Source: Allacma fusca (Eukaryota; Arthropoda; Collembola; Symphypleona; Sminthuridae). Taken from it: a stretch of DNA of 64,000 bases. A program made the translations under genes and the position numbers. Shown here one piece after another: positions 1 through 13,091 of this stretch (position 1 is the first letter of the stretch; every line of letters begins with the position of its first letter). The notes under the pieces are model-generated. The model worked only from the letters and a program-made list of their open reading frames with translations. It searched no databases and was not told the origin of the DNA. The stretch is taken from NCBI GenBank assembly GCA_947179485.1, contig OX359247.1, positions 59,989,131 to 60,053,130 of the forward strand, given 5' to 3'.

Positions 1-246
1 TGATCCTCCTCTGTCATTTCTGCATTTTAACCTCATTCATAGAGGCACCTTGAAGTCTTTGCATTTTTCATAGGCTGATATTTCGTTCTTAACTTCTTGT
101 TGTTCAACTTTCCTTCTAGCAATTTCACATGTATTCGCTTTTGTTTGCAACCATTTTTTGGAACGGTGAATGATTTTGTTCCTTCGCCTATTTTATTGCT
201 CAGTTTTCCTTACACTATCTGTAGCTCTTCCGTTTGCTTATTATTT

Positions 247-530
247 TTGAGAGTTGCTCATTTTGGTTCTTGTTATTTTGAGGTACTCATTTTGATTCTT
301 GTTATTTTCGAGATGCTCACTTTGATTCTTATAATTTGGCATACGCTAATTAAATTCTCAATTATTTTCAAAATATTAATTTAATTCTCAATCCTTTCTG
401 AGATATTAATTTAATTCAAAATTATTTCTGAAATGTTAATTTAGCTCTCAATTGTTTTTGAGAATGTAATTTAATTCTAAATTATTTTTGGGATAATCCT
501 TTTGATTCCCAATAATTTTTAAAATTAGCA
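247..530. repeat. Degenerate minisatellite, ~30-bp unit
   Basis: Roughly nine imperfect copies of a 29-30 bp unit run head to tail. Each has a core like attaatttaattctcaatt followed by a T-rich stretch (attatttttga); the first copies carry the variant ctcattttgattcttgtt. Divergence rises along the array. The unit length makes the plus strand read as a weak 10-residue hydrophobic repeat, but codon quality is poor and I regard it as noncoding. Confidence 0.7.
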
Positions 531-2101
531 CAGCATCATATCCACCATTATTTCAGTTTCGCTTCCTCAAGACGCTGTTATTGACTTTTAGTTGTGGTTG
601 CAGAAGTCCCTCTTGACCTCATAGTTTTAGACTGAGGCTCAATTGTTAAAATTTTGTTCAGCCTCCCCCCTGCGTTTAGCAATCCTGTCAAATGTCTCCT
701 TGAGCTGTGGGCATGTGGGCTTCTTAACTCCTCCTGGGCCGTCCGACTCCTTCTACGTGTATTTACTCATAAACAACTAAGGTTTTGGAGAGTCGTTGGG
801 AAGACTGATGCCGTCGTATCGTATCACAAGCATACATTCTTGAAGAAGATATAATTGACAGTTGGGAATGACTAAGTGTATGTATATGTAGGTAATTACA
901 TATACATACTAGACTCATATAACATGGGTAAGATTAGTCCAGGGCCCAACCGTCTCCACACAGCTGAGGAGGTTGAGAGAGCTTGAAAGATCTGTGAAGT
1001 CCCTGAGTCCCGATAGAGAGTTGGGTGGAAGCTGGTGGTGGTTGTGTCGGCTCGAGATCAAAGGGACATTCTCCACAGAGATACACCCTCGCCATAGTTT
1101 AATAAGTATTTCATCATCATTGATGAGAAGGCAAAGGAAGCGACCGGGAGAGTATCTCTCTCCTATCTATCAGAGTCCCGCATATGTTTTTATATATGTA
1201 TCCTCTGTACTACTAATGCGGGCCGAGGAGCTAAAACAGAAGAAGCCGGCAGGAAAAAAATAAATAATGATAATGGACCCCAACGGCAATTTCTCTCCGC
1301 TGATTTGATACTCTCCTCTTGCGTATCCAAAAGACCCCCACACAAATGTCCTATATGTAAAAATCTTCAGACATATACAAAAACAGGTACTGTCTAGTAT
1401 ACCCTTCCAAATGTACAGTCCAGCCTTTTAGTAAGGACATCCCAAAGACCCCAGGAAATGTGACCCTTTCAAAAACACTTTCAATTCTGGAACTCTACAC
1501 CGTGTCAAAGAGCAGGGATGTCCTCAAATCTTCTGACCCTATACAGAGCCAATGCTCTACTACGGACCAGGGCTCTTAAACCAAAATAACATTGTATTCC
1601 TTCCAATTGTGCATTCCGTCCTCAACTATACATTTTATCATCTTGTAAAAACTCCTACAATTAACCTATAGCTACATACATTCAAGCACTATACAGTACT
1701 TGGGTATTGACAATATACAGGAGCCATCCTCAGACTCTATCCTTGTACAGTATCCTCCCTTTATGAGGAACACGCCTGTAATAACAACAATTGAACTCCC
1801 AAAGCCTCATCACATTCTGACCCATTGACAATCCCTCCAATGTAATTTTTTTCCCATCCGAACATTTCAAGTCAATTTTGTTTCTTTTCAGGGTGCGCTC
1901 CTATAGAAAGAGCAGGCTGTATTTTTTTTTTAAGACCGGCCATTGTGCTGTCCATGTCTTCCGTTTACTCTTTGACGAGTAAAAGTATGGAGGCGCCTAT
2001 CTATTTCACACCTTCAAGTCCTTGGTCTTTCAAAGCGAGAGGAAATCCTCAAGAAAAATCTCATCTTGGTGTCAGCTACTACCAAAAAGCTGCCGGCACT
2101 T

Positions 2102-2154
2102 ACTCTCTCTCTCTCTCTTGTTCTATCTTTTTTTTCTCTCTCTCTCTCTCTCTA
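2102..2154. repeat. (CT)n microsatellite, interrupted
   Basis: Two CT runs separated by a short T-rich interruption. It forms part of the spurious plus-strand ORF here. Confidence 0.9.
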
Positions 2155-5100
2155 GCTCTCTGCACGCCAGCATCTGTGGCCAGAGTTTTTTCCACCTTTA
2201 ATATTCCCTTCGATTTTTCCCTCCACACATTTTAATAGATAGCTTTAACTTGACACGGACACAATCTGCCTGCACTTCAACATTGAAATTTACATGCAGG
2301 CCGTAATGGTGATAACACAGTTGTGTGCATATATCTACTCATGATTAAGGTCTGAATAAACTTCTTGTGATAGAGAAGTGCCGCCGTCTTAGATCTTAGC
2401 CGCTCTGGAGTGTATACAGAGAGAGAGAGAGAGCAATGTGCATGAAGCCAACGGGAGGAGTACGAGCGGATAGAGCGACGACGAGAAAAAAGGGGAAAAA
2501 ACGACAACATTCATTCCTCATGCTCAGGGTCTTAAACAAGAGAGTGAGTGAGAGAGAGAGAGAGAGGAGCAGAGAGTTACCAGAGGGAACGGGGCCTGGG
2601 GGCTATCGTCATAATAATAATAAGCAGTTTTCTTATAGTAAATGAAAGTTTTCCTTGAGTCAAGGACTCATCTATCCCTGTATCTATAGATAGTCGGAGG
2701 AACATCCACTCTCTTCCAATAATTGGGCTGAACACCACCCAGTAGACTGGCTGGACTTATTAGCTCCCTTCCCTGTCATTACTTTATCTCACCGACACTG
2801 GTTCCGTCCCGGGCATTCCCTCGTACCACTCTCTCACTGTATGGGATATCCACACTGTCTTACAACTCCTAATCCTTAAAAGTCCAGAATGTTTCCCCCA
2901 TTATAGCCAGGGCACACTGTACTAGGTGTCTTAAAGCTACTCCTACAGTACAGATGTAACTGTATGCATTGGATCATCTCCCTCTTATAATTATTAAAGG
3001 ACTGACTATAGGAGGCTACGGCCTATGGTAAAGGAGTATGAATTTAAATCAAACTCAAAAAAAAGTCTTAGGTATAGTTATGTAGATACATATAGGGCCT
3101 GAGCTGTACATAAGCCTGTGTATAGATAATTATGCAATTACATATGTAGCTAATGTGTGTTTGTGTGTACAAGGCCAAATGATGCTCGATAATGGTTTAA
3201 GTGACGGTGGAAATCTTTGACGGCCCTGTTGTTGAAAAAATCTAATGAACTTGTATAATGGCTCAGAATTAACACTTGAATCGGTGCTGGACCCTCAAAA
3301 GGACCGCTCTTGATAATTATAACCTTATACATTATTTTCCCTTCTACCTATTTTTTTCGTATTGTATCACAGGCAGGTATACATGACACCCCTGGATATA
3401 AGTGTAGGAATGGATACGTACATATTTTATATGAAGGGAATTTGGCTAGGTTTTGGATTGCAAGCCTTTAAATGTAGTAGATATGTATTTTAATGGTCCA
3501 GGTTGAGGGCATCAAATAGGATTATCTTTAGTTTCCTCGTCTGGGTGAGGAAGAAGGAGGGGCGGGGCCTGAGCGGCTTGCAGAAGTTCAGGGGGGGGGG
3601 GAAATGAAAGGAAGCGTGAGGAATGATTAATAACTTGTGTATCTGTAAATATGGAGGTCAAGAGAAGAATGTCTCAGTTGGATTTTGAGAAGGAGTTTTC
3701 CCAACGGAGGAAAATGTTCGAATGCCTCAATGTGCCTCAAGACTCACACACAAGAGTGATAATCCTTCAAGTCCCCATCTGTTGAAGTAAAGTGGAGTCA
3801 GCTGGGGATATGCAAGGATATTGTGTGTATAAAATGTAGGGATATTTTTTCCCTCCCCTTGACTGTAACTCTCTATAGCTTGAGACTTGACTTGTCCGTA
3901 TAAGTTTTTGTAACTAAGGCGATGGTGCGGAGGAAGGAGACGACGACGATGAGAGGAGAGAATTGACAAGCCATTGAAAGTTCGGGTGGAGCTGCCATGT
4001 GCACAAAATAAACTTTTATAGAGCTACAAATCCAAGGAAAAATGAATAAAAGAGGAGATAAAGTAGCGTTTTCGAGGAGCCAACTTAAAGGTTTACTTGG
4101 AAAACCTATAACTGGGGTATGCAGAATGTATGTGAGTGTGTGTGTGAGTGTCCCGTACGCACTGTGTTTTGGGAATGTCTGCATGTTCAGTCACCCCGAT
4201 TTCTGTGGATCTTTATAGGCTAGTATTGGAAATGGTAGAGGGGATCTGTACCTTGACGTATATATGTACGTCCATGCTGGGACTCCCTGTATACATATTT
4301 CCATGTATACTTAGGCTTAAGCACACAAGACTTGTGACATATTCTGAAATTAGATTCCGTCGTATTTCCGCCCTCAAGACGCTCCGTGAAACTTCCAATG
4401 ATTTCTTAGCCATACGTATACATATATGGAGTTGATAGATTCCTCCGATACTCTTTGAACAGTTTTCTCAACCAGAGGTGCACTCATTGGATGCTTACCC
4501 TGGAGGCTCCTCTCCTGCCCCCAGCTTGTCAAACACTTATGATTAAATGTACACACGTACAATTAATTATAGGAAAACTAATTTATGCCTTACATGACCC
4601 AACTAGTTAGTACACAAAAAAAAACAAGTTTATATAATGTACGGAATACATGTGGTTACATTAGGAAAAGATTACAGTAGTATGCAAGAGCAGCCCAACG
4701 TTACAATGAAAATCTAAATCTTAGCATAAAATTGACATAATAATTAAATAGAAGGGAACACAGTGGTCGTAGACCTTACTGTTTTCAAATGAGGGGTTTA
4801 CGACCCGAAAGGAAATTGCGGTAAATGCAGATGCATTTACTGCAATTTCAAAATCTCTTTAAAATTTTAAAAAGTCAGCTGATTTTACAAATAGATTTTT
4901 TTCAGAGGTTGGAAAATAATTTCCCTGGAGACTATGCGTGTGTAAGAAATTACTTTTTGAAAAGGTGTGAAAACTTGAAGAGTAAGAGGTGTCATAGGGA
5001 AGGTGTCCATCCCTGTCACTCTGAATACAAGAGATTACTCCCGACCATAGGAATATTCCTAATTCCCACATTGGAGGTATTTCCAAGCTTAAGAACTCTC

Positions 5101-6163
5101 CCTGGAATGTGTAGCTTGTTCACTGGGGATGGCGAATATAATAGAATAAATAGGATTTATTTGAAGATACATTTAGCCTAATTGCCCTAGCTTAATCATG
5201 TGGAAGTGTAGACTCCTCCCAAGCCTGTCTTCCAAATAGAAAGGGCTCATCAAGTGTAAACAAAATCAGGAATGGAATACTCCCGCTCCCATCTTCACAG
5301 CCTTTAGTGTCTCGTCCAGGGGAAATATTTAGCCCCTAATAAAAGAATCCAGACTGAGCCTCCCTAACTTCCTCCATAGTTCCAGTGATTTACGAGTGTT
5401 AACGACCTGAATTACGCATATTTCACTTTTTTTTGCAGTCATCTCCCAAGAAAAGCTCTTTTACTTCTGGTTTTTTCCCCAACAATTTTAATTTTAAGAA
5501 TTCAATTAATTTTTTATCGAATCATTCATTACAGCCCTACCCCATATTCCACTGATAGCCTCAGATGATACAGGGATGATTGATCATCACCGCTGGGAAA
5601 TTCCACATGTAGCATGCATATACATTCCTAACAGGATTTATCCTAATATTTGTGTATACTATTTTCCCCTTCTGGATATTACGTCACTGAAGATTAATGT
5701 AAACCACATAAAAAAACTCCTACATTTTACGGAAGCCCCAAATTGGAAATAAATTGAATGAGCAAAATCCTGGCACTTGAAAAATAAAGACAAGTTTTCA
5801 TATAAGGCAAAGGGCACAAATTCTACTTGAATATTTTCAGGCATAGATTTTAATTCCCAAAAAGCAAGATATGCGTATAATTGTACACTGGGAAAAACCT
5901 TCCCCAAGTGGCTTGAAATGAGTGTCTCTCAAACTCGAAGGGGATTTAGCATTCTCGGAAATGGAAAATTATAAGACGCACGAACGTGAGCATTCAAATC
6001 CCCCTCTTTTTCGACTCCCTTCAATCCTGTATAATAAAACCGTTGGGAAGAAAATACCTCGATATTAGACCCAGCCAGGGAAAATACGGGTGTAAAAGGA
6101 TATAAAAATTGCTTCTTTTTTCCGGGGCTTATATCAACTACCTCCAAAAATCCACTGCGAGTT

Positions 6164-6169
<6 letters not shown>

Positions 6170-6197
<28 letters not shown>
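6170..6197. repeat. (CT)n microsatellite
   Basis: About 14 uninterrupted CT units. Confidence 0.9.
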
Positions 6198-6203
<6 letters not shown>

Positions 6204-7088
6204 AATTGTTTCTCTAGAATTGCGTCTCAGAACACAAGTCTGAGCTCTTGACAAATGTTGGAGTTCCTTGAGTTTTGTAAAAAAAATGGAAATACATATA
6301 CAGTGTACGCTCGCTATAAGAGCTATTTTCAGGATTGTAGGTTTCCCACTAAAATTCTCCCTGCATTTAAAAATGAGCACCCCTCCCTACTCTCAAATGA
6401 CTTGGAATAATTACTAGCACTTTATGTATATACAGTATATTCTTCACACGGAAGCATCTCTAAAAGGAACGAGATTTGAGAGAGCACCAAATTGCATTCT
6501 ATATTGTGCGAGTGTTAAAAACCTCCAGGAGATGCAAAGTGATCACAAGGATTATTTGACATAGGGACATTATACTGTACTAGCATATCCACAAATTCAT
6601 ATTCACAGCTCTTCCAGTTAAACTGTCAAGAGTGTTTGCTTCTGCACGAGGCCCCAAGCCAGGATTAACATATATGTATTGACATAGCAGAGTAATTCCT
6701 CATTGGATTTGTAATCTTGTCAAAATAGGGACGCTGGGAATGTAGATGTCATAAATATCCAATTGTACATACATATCTATATATAATTAGATACTCATAT
6801 GTGACTATGGGTGAAGCTCCATAGATAACATGCTAGTATGTCCGTATACATGTAATTACATAGACACACATAGGCTGGGACGTGTGAGATTGGGAGTATT
6901 TATTGCGGTATTTACGCTCCTGGATTTAAAATTCATATCAGAGTAATAATTACCGATTGGATTTTAAGCCCAAATAAGGGTCAAACTCTGCAATTTTAGC
7001 AAAGACGGCCAGTCACAGAAATATCCCTCTGTTTTTTGAATGGATCATATTCTAACTACAGTATGCACACACACATATCTACACATAA

Positions 7089-7110
7089 ACACACACACAC
7101 ACACACACAC
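7089..7110. repeat. (AC)n microsatellite
   Basis: Eleven uninterrupted AC units. Confidence 0.9.
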
Positions 7111-7777
7111 TGTAACCTCAAGTACCTACATATGTATACTTACGTCCTTATCTACAGAATGATGCTTGGAGAGCAAACTTTGGTGAAACTCTGGTGCGCA
7201 ATGTCCACTTCCCACTGCCACTCCAAATGACTCCCTTAATCCATATTACAAGTTTATAGACCCTACTGTAGATATCTATAGGAATGTTACGAAATATGTG
7301 AGAACAGGGACAGGGTAGGGAATACATGAGGACGCTATGTATTACAGCTCTGCAGCCATAAACCTAATCACTGATCAACGGTACATACGAAATTGATTTT
7401 TTCCTACATTCTTTAGCATTCCGATGAAACCTTCCCCATCATCACAGTTTTTTTTTCTCACGCATGGAATTGTAATCTACATTCCCATATTTTTCTTAGA
7501 ATTTCCCTGCTCTTTACAATACTCACAAATCCAACGGTCGTCTCTCCCTCTCTCTCTCTCTTTCTAACGTCAGCCAACCGCTCAAGTGACGTCATACATT
7601 GTATTGAAATTACGGGATCTGAAGGTATCCAAATTCCTTCACAAGTGTCCATCATAAACTGAGGATGAAATTCCTCATAAGAGGCTCACTTCATAACAGA
7701 AGCAGGGAGGGATCCTTAAAACAATGAGGTAGGGAACAATACTAGTAGGGATCTTTAAAAGAGGTTCAACATGTGTA

Positions 7778-7928
7778 CAGTGTACCCTCAGTGAAAGGGA
7801 ACCCCTTTCCTGTTTAAGAGGAAATGCTCCCCATATAAAAGGAAACATATTGGGAGGCATGTGCCTTGTTATCTTATTAGAGTAAAATTTTGTTAGAAAT
7901 TACGAGATGTGATAGGGAGAGTGTACTG
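7778..7928. mobile_element. Short MITE, CAGTGTAC-type ends
   Basis: The left end reads cagtgtaccctc preceded by TA. The right end read inward is cagtacactctccctatc, giving imperfect inverted ends of the same family seen at 9141, 10771, 34024 and 40413. The internal sequence has no coding potential. The right TA is mutated to TG, so the target duplication is only half preserved. Confidence 0.5.
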
Positions 7929-8222
7929 TGGGCTCTTTGGGTCACCTGGGCATACCTCAAGTTGGTATAAGTTAAATTACCACCGAGACCTCATTGATGA
8001 CACCTGTCAAATTCTGGATATGCCTTTGACACCGTAAATGTTTCGGCAGGGCTATGTAGTTGGACGTGAGGTAGTAAACCGTTTTGACAGCGGAGGCGTT
8101 TCGTCAAAACCAGTGTTTTTATTCCTATGTAATATAGAATGTGTTTAGAATGTAGACACTAGTAAGGTATGTAGAATGCATTCGGATCTATACTTACAGA
8201 CTACCTTTCCAACTCCAGTGGA

Positions 8223-8272
8223 TGAGAGAGAGAGAGAGAGAGTCTCTGTGTGTATGTGTGTGTGTGTGTGTG
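8223..8272. repeat. (GA)n followed by (GT)n compound microsatellite
   Basis: About ten GA units pass through a short spacer into about 13 GT units with one interruption, ending in a G run. Confidence 0.9.
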
Positions 8273-8813
8273 GGGGGGCATGAGCGGAGTTTAATCAAGC
8301 AGGGTGGTAAATTTACTGTGTCAGTCATCGGGCAGGACAGTTGGGAAAAGGAGCTGGTACATTTATGACTAGGGTTACCAAAGGAGATTGCATACTTCCC
8401 CTTATAATTACATGTAGATACATACATACATATACACATGTAGATATACCTACAGGATACAGATTCAGGTCGATCATAAATAAAGTTTGGCTGTTGGAGC
8501 CGTGAAAGTAGAAGAGCGTGCCACTTGAACATTGAACCTCAACCCAATCCGCAGGTACCACTCTAAAAATTCCATTTCCTACATTCACGTTTACTTTACA
8601 ATGGAATCTCCCTGCAAGGGGATTTTCCTTAAGAAACGCTAAAAAAAACCCTCTAAAAATAACATCCGATTAAATGGAGAAAAGTTAACATTGGACTAAA
8701 TGAGAATGTCTCTGAATAGGTATGTTTGCCCTTAAAAAATGAGGGGGGTTCAAGCACATGCTGTATTTGTATATTGATAACGATCTGTTAGTAACTTTTC
8801 ATGGGAAATCGTA

Positions 8814-8960
8814 CAGTGCTCTATACTTGATCTCTTCAAGAGCACCTCTAGTAAAAGAATTAGAATTTTGATTAAAAATAGACGTACGAAAATATTTTTG
8901 CCCCCTACAGGGAAACTGCTCTTAAGGAGAGCAGAATAACCTTATGGGTGAGAGTACACT
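8814..8960. mobile_element. Short MITE, degenerate right end
   Basis: The left end cagtgctctatacttgatc follows TA. The right end gggtgagagtacact is a decayed inverted match. It is assigned by resemblance to the other CAGTG-ended elements in the window. Confidence 0.4.
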
Positions 8961-9140
8961 ATTTCTCAGGAGTGCTGTTTCGTATTCAGGAGTTACACAT
9001 AAGGTTTGAACATCTAATTCCAGCTCAATTTGAAAAGTTTTTATTCACAGCAGCACTCTTTTTTTTCACAAGTGTATTGGGAAAATTGCTGTCTCGAAAA
9101 CGATATATGACTAAGTTGATTATAGACTAAGGTATAGGTA

Positions 9141-9250
9141 CAGTGAGTTCTCAATTGAGGAGACCCCTTCAGGGAGGACTGTCTCCACATGGGATTTTTA
9201 AGTTCGGATTTCGGAACTCTAAGGGGGTAGTGCCGGAGGAGAGGGCACTG
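9141..9250. mobile_element. Short MITE with TA duplication
   Basis: 110 bp between flanking TA dinucleotides. The left end is cagtgagttctc; the right end read inward is cagtgccctctc. It has the size and structure of a Tc1/mariner- or pogo-type nonautonomous element. Confidence 0.6.
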
Positions 9251-9620
9251 TATCTATAGAGATCTCTATGTGCAGAGGCTCTTAGCAGAATCTCTTAACA
9301 AGTTGTTGGGAGAAGGCGTCCTTGTATTTACGACGGTAATTGAGGGTGTCTCCATGCAAATTCTACCCTTTTCCGGCCTTTATTCCTCCAATTCCTCCTC
9401 TCACCACACACACACACACACATATACACACACAGAGACACACAAAACAAGATCCATGCTCTCCCTTGTTCAAGTAATGAGGCAGCAATCGATCTCCTCC
9501 TCTCAATCCATCCACTCTCGAGAGGACTCCAACTTGCCAGATTACTCTGGGAAAATTATTCGGGAACGCTATCCTCCCAATTCTCCTATCCCTACAGTAT
9601 TCTGCACACACTTAACCATC

Positions 9621-9621
<1 letters not shown>

Positions 9622-9651
<30 letters not shown>
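9622..9651. repeat. (CT)n microsatellite
   Basis: About 15 CT units. They lie inside a spurious 171-codon plus ORF that also crosses a CA array at 9408-9425. Confidence 0.9.
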
Positions 9652-9654
<3 letters not shown>

Positions 9655-10676
9655 CTCACCACCATCTAACCCTTCCACCGTCATCAATATATTGCAAATT
9701 ATGTGGGGACCCTAAAAGAAACTGGTATATAAGCACTTGTAACCCTATATGTACAATCGTCTTTACAGAAGTTAGCCCCAGTTAAGAGCCCATATTTTTA
9801 TTGTATAAAGGCATAGGTTGGTACGCCTGGCTATTAAAATTTTCGAACCATTCCCCTCTAAAAGCTCGCAACAGTTCCATTGGGCCTCTTATACCCAGTC
9901 GTAGATTACGATTACATAGTATTGGAAGTACCACACAAAACAAATATAACTTTGGGCTGAACTTGACTATTGCATCAGTTATTTGCCAAGTAGTAAGTCC
10001 CTTTCCAGTGTGCTTGCTCAATGTACCGGAACAGCTATCTACTGGTTCTATAAGCCCAGCTAATTGTGGTTAATTGATAGCTGCTATAGACAGTATAGTT
10101 ATAGAAGTCTTCTCCAAATGTAGAGAGACTCCTGAGACATAGTTTGAAGGTACAGGATACACATTGTGTATTTTTCCTACAAAGATCATCTTCCTAGAGC
10201 TTTTTCCCTATAGGGGGGATACACTTGGAAACTTTCCCATGGACTTCCAAATAATATTTCAGCCTTACAAGAGCCTGTCATTGTAAGAGTCAACTTCCAG
10301 GGATGATCTAATAAGAAGAGTACACTGTAGTCTATAGCTACATCCCATGTATACAGATTATTTGGAGGAAGGAGCCCTTGGGAAAAGTACTCAAGATTCT
10401 CGGAGGAATACCTTCAAATGTATATGATTTCCTCTGTATATTTTTGCTATATGTACTTGAGATTTCTAAGTTGGTTGGGAAGGTACGGAATGCTCTTGTA
10501 CGTGTTACTCCAGAGTTCCTCATATCAATGGATAGTATTTGAAGGGAAAAAACAGGAAGAAATCATGCAGAAGAAAGGCAGAGACCAGGGAAAGTATGAA
10601 CGCGGAGAAAGCTGTGTTTGAGAGCCAGAACGTGAAAACTATTTGTTGCAAAGGGACTTAGGGGTGGTTTATTAGC

Positions 10677-10680
<4 letters not shown>

Positions 10681-10711
<31 letters not shown>
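10681..10711. repeat. (GA)n microsatellite
   Basis: Fifteen uninterrupted GA units. Confidence 0.9.
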
Positions 10712-10714
<3 letters not shown>

Positions 10715-10770
10715 ATAGAAAGAGAGAATGGTCCAGGATTATTTGGAAAGGATGGGAAAGACACGAAGTA

Positions 10771-10929
10771 CAGTGTACTCTTCCTGAAGTGACTCTCTCT
10801 CGGGAGATCCTTCTCTAAGGACAATAATATTTGGACATGTTCCGATTCCCCTCAATATTAACTTTCCCTCATGTACGAGGGGAAATGTCCTCCTTCGGAG
10901 GGGGCCCATTACAAAGAGAGAGTCCACTG
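10771..10929. mobile_element. Short MITE with TA duplication
   Basis: 159 bp flanked by TA on both sides. The left end is cagtgtactcttcctgaag; the right end read inward is cagtggactctctctttg. No coding capacity. Confidence 0.6.
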
Positions 10930-11000
10930 TAGACAGTTACAGAGAGATACAATGGTAAGTGTACAGGCTGAGGAGAAAGCTCGGAAATAACTGTAGGCAG

Positions 11001-11142
11001 ACAACCGGAAAGCCAGGGAGTGGAACACAATGGCTCTTTTCTCATCAGCCTCCATGCCAGGAAGGATTCATTGCCAGTGCCAGCAGACGAGGACCATGTG
11101 TCTATGGCCTGGCTCTACCTCCTGTGTTCCGAGTAAAACTCT
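11001..11142 (+). CDS. Candidate coding exon, gene unknown
   Basis: A locally GC-rich 142-base block follows a weak acceptor (ctgtaggcag) and ends at a consensus donor (gtaagtat). Frame 0 reads open throughout, for example CQEGFIASASRRGPCVYGLA and ending LPPVFRVKL, and leaves phase 1. Frame 3 is also open and frame 2 stops only just before the donor, so frame choice is not proven. In phase 1 it joins cleanly to the candidate exon at 13,008. I do not recognise the product. It could be chance or a noncoding RNA exon. Confidence 0.3.
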
Positions 11143-11435
11143 GTAAGTATCTCTATGTATATTTGATGCTCCTTCCATTCCCAAAAACCAGTCCCTAAGT
11201 ATATCCATTATTGTGCATTGAAATAGAATTTGCATTTCATCAGTCACTCAAGCATACACAAGTAGAATTTTATCTCCTGTATATCAATCCATTAACAATA
11301 GTGTTTTCCTAAAATTCTCCACACATGAATGCGCTCAGATTGATCGAAATAATGGATTTCTCCAACTGTCAGTCCCATTTCCCTTCCCTCCACATCCCCA
11401 TTCAATAGTAGAGTCTTATTCTCGGGTTGTATCAG

Positions 11436-11501
11436 CTGGAGACGCTTTCCGAGACAGCCCAGCACAACTCCTATTATCAACAGTAGGGAAGGACTAGCAC
11501 T
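11436..11501 (+). CDS. Candidate 66-base exon, gene unknown
   Basis: It follows an acceptor-like tract ending tgtatcag and stops at a consensus donor gtaagtac. The frame that starts after one base is open (WRRFPRQPSTTPIINSREGL). Its phase does not fit frame 0 of the block at 11,001 but does fit that block's frame 3. The support is splice signals only. Confidence 0.2.
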
Positions 11502-13007
11502 GTAAGTACATCCCAATAAGGAAGAATAGACAAAGTATTGTACGTACATACATATATGGACTGTCTACATAGGGAAGAATAGGGAATGCTACACAAAGAT
11601 ATTGGGAATTCAATGGAGAGCATGAGGACTTCCCAATGGAGGAACTTGTATATACCTGCTACAGTTCTACGGGAATTGACGTAACATTATGTCAGGGACT
11701 GATTTCGTATTCTGAAAGGTTTCCAAATAGTAACTGGGACTCAAAATGAGAATAACTTCTTGGAGAGCAGGAGCGGAGGGACGGAGCCAGTGAGGGAGAA
11801 AGTTGGAGTCACCTAATTATTTTCTGTGGGAAATACCATAAGTAAACTGTTGTTGTTTTGGATAGACGTCCATACGGACGGGTATACACTACAGGCAGAG
11901 TGTACAGTGCCCTCGGGATATGCAAGACCTCTTAACCAAAGCTCTCTCTCGTAGAACATATTATGTAGATATGTAAGGTGTGTACATATTTATCAGAGAA
12001 GGGTTAGGCCCATTTAACACCCTCCTTATAAATATTTTAGCCTTGCAAGAACCTACGATTCTAATTTTGTTGGACTCAATGGTGTTCCTAGTATGAAGGG
12101 AGTGCACTGTACGCATTTGTTACGATTGGACCTGGAACTGGATGTGGATGGATAGAAAAGGAGGAAATTACTGTTGGAGACCAAGTCCTATATGCATTTC
12201 TTCCTCTCGAAGAACAATAATGGGGAAGGGAGTCTCGACTGAGCAACCGTAGAAAGTCAAGAATTATTGTAGTAGAGAAAGCTTCGCTTTTCCTGTAAGT
12301 GAGAGTGCCAAAGTAGCCCTATAAGTATGCAGAACGGTGGAGGCTCAAGTTGTCAACAAATCTTGTTATCCAACGGCTCAAATTATCCCGCACAGCTTGC
12401 TTCTTTTATTTAGCAGGGAAAACTAAATGAGAATTCTCCACTTCTTCTGCACCCTCACAGCTGGGGCCGTAGCACCAGGGCATGTTTTACCGCAGCTGGA
12501 CGATGTATTTTATATGCAAAATCTATAGTGTCCCCACACATTGGTCTACGGAGAGCTTGTCTGTAAACACAGTGGGAGGAATCAATCCAATTTGACATAA
12601 CACTCGCTTATTTAGTCAAATTTTGAGACCAGGATTGTTACTGCACCAAAGAAGCATATGTTATTCAAAACCCATCCTGAAAATCCTTTTACTCCTTGAA
12701 GTATCAACAGCAGGGTTTGAAATTATTTGAATTTTTAATCCATAATAAAATTATAATTGCGAAGGACCATAGGTCAAAATCTGAGAAACTTTAAAGGAGC
12801 AACAAGGGATTAGTGTTATAATTTTACTAACAAGGGGAAAAAGTTGTGTTGGATTTCTTTTAACATTTTGGGAATTACAAAAGTAAAGAGTGTGTGACAA
12901 TATGCTCCAAATTCTGGGACAAAACTATAGGAGTTTATGTTACAAATTCAAAAATCCCTGCTGAGCTGAAATAGTCTACTGTGTAGATGTCCCTTTTTGC
13001 TCCTCAG
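11502..13007. other. Noncoding stretch
   Basis: I see no gene. It holds scattered MITE-end sequences (around 12,106 and 12,295). A GC-rich patch at 12,441-12,560 follows a good acceptor-like tract, but its frames are stopped or lack a donor. Confidence 0.4.
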
Positions 13008-13091
13008 TTGCGAGGATGCTCATAGTTGACGGAGAAGAAGAATTGGGATCGACAGGAGACAAAAGGGGAGCTGAGGGAAGAGCTGGACATG
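13008..13091 (+). CDS. Candidate 84-base exon, gene unknown
   Basis: It is preceded by a strong polypyrimidine acceptor (ccctttttgctcctcag). Only one frame, starting after two bases, is open; it reads ARMLIVDGEEELGSTGDKRG and continues to a modest donor (catg|gtgaaac). It enters in phase 1 and exits in phase 1, matching frame 0 of the candidate exon at 11,001. I do not recognise a family. The two together may be exons of the same plus-strand gene as the exon at 23,222, but the phases need at least one further exon between. Confidence 0.3.

Larger units (their letters stand above)
531..11000. other. Noncoding stretch with microsatellites and MITEs
   Basis: No convincing gene. ORFs here are short, lack splice-site support or run through simple repeats. 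The stretch holds CT/GA and CA/GT arrays (2102-2154, 2418-2433, 2549-2567, 6170-6197, 7089-7110, 8223-8272, 9622-9651, 10681-10711), a poly-G run near 3590-3600, a solo MITE end beginning at 6301 (cagtgtacgctcgctataag) and several short TA-flanked MITEs listed separately. It could be intron or intergenic DNA. Confidence 0.5.

Noticed and set aside
9270..9785. 171-codon plus-strand ORF
   Set aside because: Crosses a CA and a CT array and lacks any conserved-looking segment.
12441..12580. GC-rich block after a good acceptor tract
   Set aside because: The best frame stops at TAA and the available donors are poor.
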